From Chloroflexota bacterium (GTDB lineage Bacteria > Chloroflexota > Anaerolineae > Promineifilales > Promineifilaceae), in contig JAKEFB010000110.1 of assembly GCA_022616275.1 (NCBI GenBank), forward strand, positions 1 through 64,000: a DNA stretch of 64,000 bases. The letters run 5' to 3'. Numbering within the stretch: the first letter of the stretch is position 1; each line of letters starts with the position of its first letter. Shown here one piece after another: positions 48,126 through 55,442 of the stretch. The notes beneath the pieces are model-generated. The model was not told the DNA's origin, did no database searches, and saw only the letters and a program-made list of their open reading frames with translations. Both the position numbers and the translations under genes were made by a program.

Positions 48126-48148
48126 ATCATATCACATGATGATATGAT
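48126..48148 (-). promoter_or_regulatory. GntR-type operator before the MFS/GntR operon
   Basis: ATCATATCA-CATGA-TGATATGAT, a perfect inverted repeat with 9-bp arms, 4-26 bp upstream of the first start. AT-rich and placed to block transcription, it fits FCD/GntR regulators. It is the only such site found in the window. Confidence 0.7.
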
Positions 48149-48341
48149 ACCTCACTTTGAGACGGGAGTCAAGAAGATTTGCCCCACCTGCATCTGACGC
48201 TAACTATCGCGCAGGAATTACGCCCTTACTTTGACCAGGAGTGCAACTTACTGAAGGAGTTACTGGCTACGGCGGTTGAGGGGTCCACCGGGTGATTGCC
48301 ACTACATATGGGGATATTCAGGTTGGCCTGCTCTATAAGCG
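48149..48341. other. Gap with a possible small gene fragment
   Basis: On the plus strand, 48182-48295 is open for 37 codons without a start and translates with a plausible helical composition (HLTLTIAQELRPYFDQECN, then LLKELLATAVEG). It may be the tail of a lost gene. No family is recognised and nothing else is seen. Confidence 0.3.
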
Positions 48342-49052
48342 TCAATTATTTTCAGGCAGGTCTTCGGCGATGACGACCAGGCCGTGGGGGTTGCGGATGG
48401 TGACGCGCTCCCGCCCGGCCTCGATCAACCCTGCTTGCTCCCAGGCGCTCAAGATGCGACTGACGGTGTAGAGCGTGGTGCCGGTCATTTCACCCAGGTC
48501 TTGCCGCGACAGGGGCAGATCGAGCAACACGCCCTGTTCCGTTCGCTTGCCCGTCTGCCGGGCCAGGCGGAGCAAGGCGCGGGCCACCCGGCGCTCGACG
48601 CGTTCGGTGGCCAGCTCGCGGTAGCTGTTTTGCAGCTCGTGGAAACGGTGGGCCACCAGGCGCATGCCGTTCAACGCCAGCCGGGGGTACTGCTCCATTA
48701 ACTGGATGACCGCCTGGCTATCCCAGGCCAGGGCCAGGCAGTCGGTGATGGCCTCGGCCGACAGAGGATAGGGTACGTTGCTGAGGGCGACGATAATACC
48801 AATACCGTCCCCCGGCCCCACCACCCGGATAATGACCTGGTGGCCTTCGGGCGTCAACTGGGTCAGGCGGGCCCGGCCGTCGAGGAGAACGTAAAACGTG
48901 GTCGCCGGCTCGTCCTGGTGAAAGAAAAACTCCTGCCGCTGCACCCGGCGGTGGTGGGCTGCCCGGAGCGTCGCTTCCAGGGCAGCAAGGGGCAGCCCGC
49001 CAAAGAGCGGCGCTTTGGCCAGGAGTTCCAGGGTCGCCTTGCTGTCGGCCAT
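48342..49052 (-). CDS. Crp/Fnr-family transcriptional regulator
   Basis: 236 aa. Cyclic-nucleotide-type sensor domain (FFFHQDEPATTFYVLLDGRA, VVGPGDGIGII), dimer helix, then a Crp-type HTH (LSRQDLGEMTGTTLYTVSRI, SAWEQAGLIEAG). The recognition helix has LYTVSR, so the Glu that contacts TGA half-sites in Fnr/Crp is replaced by Tyr. There is no N-terminal Cys cluster of Fnr type. It may read the TGAC-N4-GTCA boxes of this window (inference only). It lies next to an MFS gene on the same strand. Confidence 0.9.
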   Translation of the reverse strand: MADSKATLELLAKAPLFGGLPLAALEATLRAAHHRRVQRQEFFFHQDEPATTFYVLLDGRARLTQLTPEGHQVIIRVVGPGDGIGIIVALSNVPYPLSAEAITDCLALAWDSQAVIQLMEQYPRLALNGMRLVAHRFHELQNSYRELATERVERRVARALLRLARQTGKRTEQGVLLDLPLSRQDLGEMTGTTLYTVSRILSAWEQAGLIEAGRERVTIRNPHGLVVIAEDLPENN

Positions 49053-49100
49053 AGCGGCTATGTTAGCACGGCCGCTCTGGCCGGCAACAACAATGGCCGG

Positions 49101-50285
49101 CTATTCAGACGTTCGTGGCGCGCTGGCTTTGTAGCGACCCTGGCGAGCGAGGCCAGGGATGCAGACAAAAAGCAGAAAGACAACTAACAACAGGCTGCCC
49201 GTTGCCTGAAACAACACCACCGGACCGGCGCTGTCATAGACCAACCCACCGGCAAAGGCGCCCAGGGCCGAGCCAAGCCCGACCGTCGCCCCGGCAAACA
49301 CCCCCTGGGCCGTCGCGCCCAACCCCGGTGGTGCGGCGCTGTTGGCGTAGGCAACGCCGGCCGACCACATGGCGGCAAACGACAGCCCGTGCAGCAGGTT
49401 GATGGGCAACACCAGCCAGGGCGCCGGCATGAAGGCGTAGGCAAAAGCGCGCACGGCCGTGGCCAGGAGCGCCAGGGCCAGCAACCGGTCCGCCCCCCAC
49501 CGGCGCAGCAACCGGTCGGCAATAAACCACACCGGTAGCTCGCTGAGGGTAGAAGCCGTCAGCGAGAGGGCCATGAGCGTCCGGCTGGCGTTTTGGGCTT
49601 CCAGGTGGAGGAAGAGATAGTTGAGGAAGATGGACAGGCTGACGCTGTTGACCAGGGCAATGGCCAACAGCAGTAGAAATCGGGGGTTGGCCAGCAGCTT
49701 GCGCAAACCGGCCCAATAAGGGTGATGGGCCGTGCCGGGCGAGACGGGCAAGCGCCAGGCGACGAGGAGGGTAATGAACCAGAAGAAGAGGAAGCTGTAA
49801 AATGTCCATTGCAGCCCGGCGCGCTGCAATACCGTCCCCAGCAGCGCGGCCGTTGCCCCCCAGCCCACCCCACCCCACAGTCGCAGCCGGCCGTACCCGG
49901 CCTTCCGGCCGGATAGCGTGGTCACGACGCCGTTGTCCACGAGGGGAATAATGGGTGACGCGAAAAAGGCGTGGATTACGACGACAGGCAGCAGAACGGC
50001 GAAGGTCGTGGACCTGGAGAGGGCCAGGACGGCCGCCCACGTTCCCGCCAGGGCCAGCAATAGAACGAGGCGGTGCTTCCGGGTGGCGTCGGCCAGGCCG
50101 CCCCACAAGGGTGCGCCGGCCAGGGTGATGAGGGGAGCAACGCCGGTGAGAACGCCAATTTGCTGCCCGGACAGCCCCAAGGAGTGGTAGTAGAGGCTTA
50201 AAAAGGGAATTAAAGAGGCGGCGGCAGCGAAGAAAAGGAAGTAAAAGGCTTTCGGCCGGATCAGAGATGGGGTGGAGTTCACCAT
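49101..50285 (-). CDS. Major facilitator superfamily transporter (MFS_1-like)
   Basis: 394 aa, twelve helices. GGLADATRKHRLVLLLALAG is the loop after helix 2; the N-terminal PKAFYFLFFAAAASLIPFLS and the centre (FYSFLFFWFITLLVAWRL) resemble the LacY/PPP family (MFS_1_like). It starts 12 bp downstream of the beta-helix lipoprotein gene and is upstream of the Crp gene on the same strand. Substrate unknown. Confidence 0.87.
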   Translation of the reverse strand: MVNSTPSLIRPKAFYFLFFAAAASLIPFLSLYYHSLGLSGQQIGVLTGVAPLITLAGAPLWGGLADATRKHRLVLLLALAGTWAAVLALSRSTTFAVLLPVVVIHAFFASPIIPLVDNGVVTTLSGRKAGYGRLRLWGGVGWGATAALLGTVLQRAGLQWTFYSFLFFWFITLLVAWRLPVSPGTAHHPYWAGLRKLLANPRFLLLLAIALVNSVSLSIFLNYLFLHLEAQNASRTLMALSLTASTLSELPVWFIADRLLRRWGADRLLALALLATAVRAFAYAFMPAPWLVLPINLLHGLSFAAMWSAGVAYANSAAPPGLGATAQGVFAGATVGLGSALGAFAGGLVYDSAGPVVLFQATGSLLLVVFLLFVCIPGLARQGRYKASAPRTSE

Positions 50286-50297
50286 AAGTGATGGCGC

Positions 50298-51914
50298 CTA
50301 TTCACGGCGTAACAGCGGCAGGTACATAACCTGGCTCAAGACGATAAATTCGAACGCGCCGACGTCAATTTGACCGTTGTGGATACGGGGGTTGCCGTCA
50401 AAATCCATCGTTCCCGCTTCAACCAGGTTTTCGCCTTGGTCAATCGCCGGAGATGTGCCTAGCAGATGCAGGTCAGGTGTAATTGTGCTCAAGAATTGAG
50501 GGTCGGCGAAGAGGGAATTCGGGTCGTTGCCCGTCCCGCTCTGATAGGCGTCAAATCCGGTGTAATAGACCGTTTGCCAGCCCCACTCGCTGAAATCGGG
50601 GCCGGCCGGAGCGAAATAGAGGTTGTCATCTACCACGTTGTTCTCATTCTCGACAAAATCGTTGCTCACGAACAGGCTCTGGTCGTTGGCGTAGAAGATG
50701 TTGTTCTGGATGATGTTGTCATGGGTGTCGAACTGAATTAACAACTCGCCAGTACCATCCTGGCTGGCGTCGTTCTCAAAGAAAGTGTTGTTGACGATGG
50801 CGCAGCCATGAGTGCTGCCCCGCAAGGTGTCGTAGCCGCCCATAGCCAGCCCGGCGACGTGGTTGTGGTAGATGAGGTTGTTACGCACCGTCACGTAACT
50901 GGTGGCCCGGCCAGCATGCTCGCTGGCAATTTCCACCCCGAAGTTAGAGAGGTAGACGCGGTTGCGCTCGATGACAATGCGCGTGCCACCATCTACGTAA
51001 ATTCCGGCCGCGCTTTGTTCGCCCCCGTAAGCGGGGTTATTGGCGGTGTCAATGTTATAGACCACATTCTCGCTAACGATGCCGTCTCGTGCCTGGTCGT
51101 AGGCCGGGTCGGGGGACGTTTCCTCAAAGCCGATAAAGTCAAGGCCAATGTTGTCGCTGTCGTAGACCAGGTTGAGGGTAACGGTGAACAACTCAACGTT
51201 GCCGTTGAGCACCAGAGCCTCGCTGTTGCCGAGCTTGAGGTCGTGGAGTTCATTGCCCTCAATCAGAAGGTCGTGGACGGACGAGGGGGCTTCTGTGCCA
51301 TAGACGGCGATGCCGTGGGCGTTGCCATCTGGTCCGGCATTGGTCTCGATGTGGTGGAGGTGGTTATTCTTCACCTGGATGTGGTGGGCGTCGCCGGCGA
51401 CGTAAATGCCGATGGGGACACGGCCGGCGTTGCCGGTCGTATAGTTGCGTAGCTCAAAACCGTCCAGGATAAGGTAGCTCTGGCTGTCAATCAAAAAGAG
51501 ACCGTTATCGGCCGCCGGGACAGTGAGACCTGTCCCATCAAGGATGGCCGTTTCTCCCGGATAACTTTGGAAGGTGACGTAGCCCTCGGCGGCCGACCCG
51601 GATACGTTGACGGTGACCTGTTCGTTGTACACGCCGCCGCGCACCAGAACGGTGTCACCGGCGGTAACCACATCGGCCGCGTGCTGGATTGTAGCCCAGG
51701 GTTCGTCTATGGTGCCTGGGTTATCGTCGTCGCCCCCAGGAGCGACGTAGTAAGTGCTGCCGCCGCTTTTGACAGCCGTGGCCTGGGCAGAAGAACAGCC
51801 TGCTACTGGGATCAGCAAGGCCAGGCATAGCCCGGCCAGGATCAGGCCTGTTTTTAGCCTGGTTGCTATTGCATGGACTGAAATCAATTGTTCTACGTGG
51901 GTCTGGTTTCTCAT
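50298..51914 (-). CDS. Exported right-handed beta-helix lipoprotein with YLPLLRR end
   Basis: 538 aa. Signal and lipobox (LCLALLIPVAGCSSA, Cys about 40), DUF1565-type entry (STYYVAPGGDDDNPGT), then parallel beta-helix repeats (IQVKNNHLHHIE, LLIEGNELHDLK, YVTVRNNLIYHN). A choice-of-anchor-Q-like part (SPAIDQGENLV, GAFEF) ends the domain. The terminal VMYLPLLRRE is the short YLP-motif tail seen on many Chloroflexota exported proteins. A polysaccharide-lyase-like role is possible; no catalytic residues are assigned. Confidence 0.82.
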   Translation of the reverse strand: MRNQTHVEQLISVHAIATRLKTGLILAGLCLALLIPVAGCSSAQATAVKSGGSTYYVAPGGDDDNPGTIDEPWATIQHAADVVTAGDTVLVRGGVYNEQVTVNVSGSAAEGYVTFQSYPGETAILDGTGLTVPAADNGLFLIDSQSYLILDGFELRNYTTGNAGRVPIGIYVAGDAHHIQVKNNHLHHIETNAGPDGNAHGIAVYGTEAPSSVHDLLIEGNELHDLKLGNSEALVLNGNVELFTVTLNLVYDSDNIGLDFIGFEETSPDPAYDQARDGIVSENVVYNIDTANNPAYGGEQSAAGIYVDGGTRIVIERNRVYLSNFGVEIASEHAGRATSYVTVRNNLIYHNHVAGLAMGGYDTLRGSTHGCAIVNNTFFENDASQDGTGELLIQFDTHDNIIQNNIFYANDQSLFVSNDFVENENNVVDDNLYFAPAGPDFSEWGWQTVYYTGFDAYQSGTGNDPNSLFADPQFLSTITPDLHLLGTSPAIDQGENLVEAGTMDFDGNPRIHNGQIDVGAFEFIVLSQVMYLPLLRRE

Positions 51915-52047
51915 TTAAACCAACTGTAGCCGAATGATGACGCAATTTAGCCTTGTATCGTGGTGTAAAGTACACTTGACATTTAGTCAAAGATGCTTTA
52001 CAATTCTCGGTAAAGTTGTACGCTATCGCCGCTACCCGGCGACGCAA

Positions 52048-52080
52048 GAGGCTAACTCTAACTCAAAACTCTAACTGAAC
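52048..52080. repeat. Short CTAACT-type tandem array
   Basis: GCTAACTCTAACTCAAAACT then CTAACTGAAC, with units of six to seven bases. It lies just before the membrane-protein gene; an inverse array (TTAGAG-type) lies at about 53230. Confidence 0.7.
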
Positions 52081-52096
52081 AAAAGGAGTGGTCGCC

Positions 52097-52495
52097 ATGC
52101 AAAAGTCTGTTCGGCGTGAATTACCGGCCCCGCTGGGCTACCTGGCTGCATCTATCCTGTTTGTATTGTCCTTTATCGCGGCGCGGGGATTTGTCGAGAT
52201 CGAAATGAGTCCGGCGTTGACGGTGGCAGTAGCACTACTTCCGGTCCTGCCTTTCATCCTCTGGGTCCTGGCGCTGATTCGCAAAATTGGGGAATTGGAT
52301 GAGCTGCAGCGGCGCATCCACCTGGAGGCGCTGGTCATTGCTTACCCTTTGACTATGCTCCTGCTCATGACGCTGGGTCTCCTGGAGGTGGGTATCGAGT
52401 TGCCGGCCGAAGACCTGAGCTATCGGCACGTCTGGTCTCTTCTGCCTATTTTCTATTTTCTGGGTCTGACCCTGGCCAAGAGACGCTACGAATGA
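52097..52495 (+). CDS. Small four-helix membrane protein paired with an HTH regulator
   Basis: 132 aa from ATG 52097; AAGGAG 9 bp upstream decides for it over GTG 52088. Four hydrophobic segments (LGYLAASILFVLSFIAARGF, ALLPVLPFILWVLALI, and two more) with a cytoplasmic acidic loop KIGELDELQRRIHLEA. It overlaps the downstream HTH gene by ATGA. Such membrane/Xre pairs are common but not characterised; the loop could contact the regulator. Confidence 0.78.
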   Translation: MQKSVRRELPAPLGYLAASILFVLSFIAARGFVEIEMSPALTVAVALLPVLPFILWVLALIRKIGELDELQRRIHLEALVIAYPLTMLLLMTLGLLEVGIELPAEDLSYRHVWSLLPIFYFLGLTLAKRRYE

Positions 52496-52701
52496 AAAAC
52501 CGGGTCCGCGTCTTACGCGTTGAACAGAACTGGTCCCAGGCAGAACTGGCAGAACAGCTTAACGTTTCCCGGCAAACGGTCAATGCTATAGAAACGGAAA
52601 AGTACGATCCCAGCCTGCCGTTGGCCTTTAAGATTGGCAGGCTGTTTGGCAAACCAATTGAGGAGATCTTCTTTCCCGAAGACGGGGAAGCGCCGGGCTA
52701 A
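52492..52701 (+). CDS. Xre-family HTH regulator (YozG-like)
   Basis: 69 aa, single helix-turn-helix: RVEQNWSQAELAEQLNVSRQ, TVNAIETEKYDPSLPLAFKI, ending FGKPIEEIFFPED. This is the compact Cro/C1-type regulator often coded with a small membrane protein. Coupled to the previous gene. Confidence 0.9.
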   Translation: MKNRVRVLRVEQNWSQAELAEQLNVSRQTVNAIETEKYDPSLPLAFKIGRLFGKPIEEIFFPEDGEAPG

Positions 52702-52722
52702 CCACTTAACCTCTCTCCACCC

Positions 52723-52747
52723 AGGTGCGGTCAGGAGACCGGCCTGA
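52723..52747. repeat. 25-bp dispersed repeat, copy 1
   Basis: AGGTGCGGTCAGGAGACCGG, followed by CCTGA. The copy at 54235-54259 differs at two bases. Both lie just after the 3' ends of plus-strand genes. Confidence 0.65.
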
Positions 52748-52783
52748 GCATTTGTGCGCCGGGCTAAATGGGCCATCCTGGCC

Positions 52784-53215
52784 CTACCTTGAACGGCCGG
52801 CGGGCGGGTGTTCGGCGGCAAAGCGGTCGAGGAAATCGGTCACGCTAATGATGCCCACCAACCGGCCGTTGTCCAGGACGGGCAAAGCGCCGAATTTGTA
52901 GGCGCTGAGCATTTCGGCCGCCCGGTAGGCGGGGGTTTCCGGCGTCACCGTAATCGGGTTTGGTGTCATGCAGCTTTCGGCCGTGACCGTCTCCAGGAGA
53001 CGATCATCCTGCCAGCGTTCGTGCAAGACAACAGGTGAATTCACAGCCAGGCGCACGTCTCGATCGGTAATAATGCCAACCACTCGCCCTGCTTCATCTA
53101 CGACAGGCAACTGGCGACAGCCCTGGCGTTTCATCACGTTAATCACTTCCCGCAAGGGTGTATCCGGCGTGACCGTGTCCGGGCCAACCGTCATGAGATC
53201 ATTTACCGTGAGCAT
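52784..53215 (-). CDS. Tandem CBS-domain protein (paralog 3)
   Basis: About 143 aa from ATG 53215 (MLTVNDLMTVGP), with GGAGG 5 bp upstream; the longer frame runs through tandem repeats. Two CBS domains (VNDLMTVGPDTVTPDTPLRE to VGIITDRDVRLA; AESCMTPNPITVTPETPAYR to VGIISVTDFLDRF). It is less similar to the other two CBS proteins and ends with an Arg/Pro tail. Stand-alone gene. Confidence 0.88.
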   Translation of the reverse strand: MLTVNDLMTVGPDTVTPDTPLREVINVMKRQGCRQLPVVDEAGRVVGIITDRDVRLAVNSPVVLHERWQDDRLLETVTAESCMTPNPITVTPETPAYRAAEMLSAYKFGALPVLDNGRLVGIISVTDFLDRFAAEHPPAGRSR

Positions 53216-53229
53216 GTCCGCCTCCATAA

Positions 53230-53290
53230 GTTTAGAGTTTGAGTTAGCGTTAGAGTAAGCACCTCTAACGTTAACTCTCACTCCAACCTC
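53230..53290. repeat. Inverted heptamer-like arrays before the CBS gene
   Basis: Left: GTTTAGA, GTTTGAG, TTAGCGT, TAGAGTA. Right: CTCTAAC, GTTAACT, CTCACTC, CAACCTC from 53263. The units are degenerate but the period is near seven. Confidence 0.65.
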
Positions 53291-53405
53291 TTTACTCACA
53301 GTGTAGGGGATCCTATCCGGAAACTGTCGTGGCGAATATCACCTTTCCTGGGTGACATTTATCCACTCGCGCACTGACGGTTGGGGATGTTGTATAATAG
53401 AGAGC

Positions 53406-54224
53406 ATGGCAGATGAGATCGTGCCCGAGCAGGTAGAGCAAGGAATAATACCCCAGGCTTACTTCCGCTTTTACGCCGGGTTAAATGATTTTCTCGAGGT
53501 GAACAGGCGACAGAAGAGTATCGCTTATCCCCTGAACGGCCTGGTAGCCATCAAACATCCCATTGAGGCGCTGGGCGTGCCCCACACGGAAGTGGAGGTG
53601 ATCCTGGCCAATGGGACGGCCGTGGACTTTGCCTACCCGGTCCGGTCCGGGGATCGGATTAGCGTCTACCCGGCTTTTGCCACGATTGACGTGTCGTCAT
53701 TGCCACCGCTCCGCCCGCCCTTGCCCTATCCTCCCCACTTTGTAGTAGACAACCACCTGGGCCAACTGGCCACCTACCTGCGCCTGCTGGGCTTTGACGC
53801 CCGCTACCGCAACGACTACCAGGACGACGAGCTGGCCGAAGTGGCCTGGCAAGAGGAACGAGTTTTATTAACGCGTGACCGGCGCCTGCTGATGCGCAAG
53901 GTGGTAACTTACGGCTACTGCCTGCGCAGCCGCGATCCCCGGGAGCAATTGCGGGCCGTCCTGCGCCGTTTCCGGCTCTTCCCGGCCATCCAGCCCTGGC
54001 GACGTTGCCTGCGCTGCAATGGCCGGTTAGAGCCGGTAGCCAAAGCGAGTATCCTGGACCGGCTGGAACCCCTGACCAGGATGCACTACGACAAATTTCA
54101 CCTCTGCCAGGATTGCCAGCAGATTTATTGGAAGGGATCCCATTACCGGCCGCTGCAAGAGTTTATTGAGCAGATCCAGCGAGAGTGGGTGGAGCAAGAT
54201 GGCCAATCGGCCCTCAATCTGTAG
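53406..54224 (+). CDS. Mut7-C RNase-domain protein with N-terminal ubiquitin-like domain
   Basis: 272 aa from ATG 53406 (MADEIVPEQV); the upstream frame lacks a ribosome-binding site. Residues about 10-95 form the Mut7-C ubiquitin-like (DUF5615-linked) domain (RFYAGLNDFLEVNRRQKSI, VYPAFATIDVS). Residues about 105-250 are Mut7-C RNase: FVVDNHLGQLATYLRLLGFD, LLTRDRRLLMRKV, and a zinc ribbon (RCLRCNGRLEP and LCQDCQQIYW). Possibly a PIN-like nuclease. Confidence 0.88.
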   Translation: MADEIVPEQVEQGIIPQAYFRFYAGLNDFLEVNRRQKSIAYPLNGLVAIKHPIEALGVPHTEVEVILANGTAVDFAYPVRSGDRISVYPAFATIDVSSLPPLRPPLPYPPHFVVDNHLGQLATYLRLLGFDARYRNDYQDDELAEVAWQEERVLLTRDRRLLMRKVVTYGYCLRSRDPREQLRAVLRRFRLFPAIQPWRRCLRCNGRLEPVAKASILDRLEPLTRMHYDKFHLCQDCQQIYWKGSHYRPLQEFIEQIQREWVEQDGQSALNL

Positions 54225-54234
54225 CGGCCGGTCC

Positions 54235-54259
54235 AGGCGCGGTCAGGAGACCTGCCTGA
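54235..54259. repeat. 25-bp dispersed repeat, copy 2
   Basis: AGGCGCGGTCAGGAGACCTG, followed by CCTGA; partner of 52723-52747, directly after the Mut7-C gene. Confidence 0.65.
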
Positions 54260-54262
54260 ATA

Positions 54263-54295
54263 AGACCCCGCAGGTCTCGGAGACCTGCGGGGTCT
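54263..54295. repeat. Palindrome after the Mut7-C gene
   Basis: AGACCCCGCAGGTCT and its exact reverse complement flank CGG. It lies in the gap between convergent genes and may terminate both; the sequence style is REP-like. Confidence 0.72.
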
Positions 54296-54325
54296 GGGAT
54301 TACCGAAATAAATTATTAACCTCCA

Positions 54326-55357
54326 TCAGGCTGTGGCGGCCGCCAGCTCGGCCGCATGCAGCCACTCAATGGCCTCGGCCGCCAGTTGGTGCAGCAGGCG
54401 GCGGGTGCGGAGCTGCATCTCGTAGGCGGCGTCGCGTAGCAGGACGTGTTTGAAGAGGTAACGGAGTTCGTTCAGCGAGGTCCAGATAGCCGTTTTTTCG
54501 GCGGCCTGGATTTTGTTGAATAACGCCTGGTCCTCACGTAAGATATGGGCCAGCACGGCCACCTCGAACTCTCGCCCCAGGACAGCCGCCGTTTGCACCA
54601 CTTCCTTCACTTCCTGGGTCAGGCGGTCCAGGCGGGCCGTGAGCAGGGTACGCACATCCGTCGGCAAAGCCCTGTCCGGCAGGGTGTGAACATCCTGCGC
54701 CCCCTTGTCGTCGGCAAACAGCAGCCCTTGCTCCCGCAAATAAAACAGAATTTGTTCGACAAAGAAGGGGTTGCCGTCGCTTCGCTCGACCAAGATCTTC
54801 ACCAGGCCGGGAGCTACGGCCGTGCCCAGGACCTCTGTCGCCAGTTGCTCCAGGTCGGCCGCCGCCAGTTGTCCCAGCTCGATTTGCTGGCTGGGTCCCA
54901 GCAAACCGCCGACCGGTTCCGGCCGGGTGGTAGCGATAATGACTACCGGGTATTGTTCAAGGCTACGGGTTAGTTGCTCGATAAAGACCAGGGAGTCGGC
55001 GTCCAACCAGTGGGCGTCTTCCAGATAAATGACCACCGGCCGGCGCAGGCTTTCTGCCTGGATGAGCGTCTTCAAACCTTCCAGGGTGTTTTCAAAGCGC
55101 CCCTTAGGATCCATTTGCCCGTAGAGCGAGTCGGGCCAGTTCTCGCCGGCGGCCGACCATTGGACCAGGAAAGAGGCGGTAAGTTTCCTCGCGCCGCCGC
55201 AACAGGGTGTACGCTTTGTCTGGCCGGCCGCCTGTTTTTCCAGGATGAAATGAGGTGTCAGGTAACGCATACTGCTCACGGGTCTACTTGCACACTCAGT
55301 AGCTCGAAGTGCCCTGGGAACGTGGACAGCCTGTCTGCGTTCCAAATTGGCTGGCAT
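54326..55357 (-). pseudogene. Decayed AAA/adenylate-cyclase-linked ATPase fragment
   Basis: The open frame (343 codons) contains only the later part of a STAND-type ATPase: Walker B-like VVIYLEDAHWLD, then VIIATTRPE, VERSDGNPFFVEQILFYL and ALPTDVRTLLTARLDRLTQE. The Walker A P-loop is missing. The first about 75 residues are unlike any domain, and the usual TPR tail after LLHQLAAEAIEWLHAAE is cut. It looks like a remnant of a much larger regulator with both ends lost. Confidence 0.7.
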
Positions 55358-55442
55358 GATTATACCGATAAGAGGATATTATGGATCAAGCTTCATAGAA
55401 TCAATCCCTTTTGAAGGGCGGCAACTTTTTTCCAGCGCCGGT

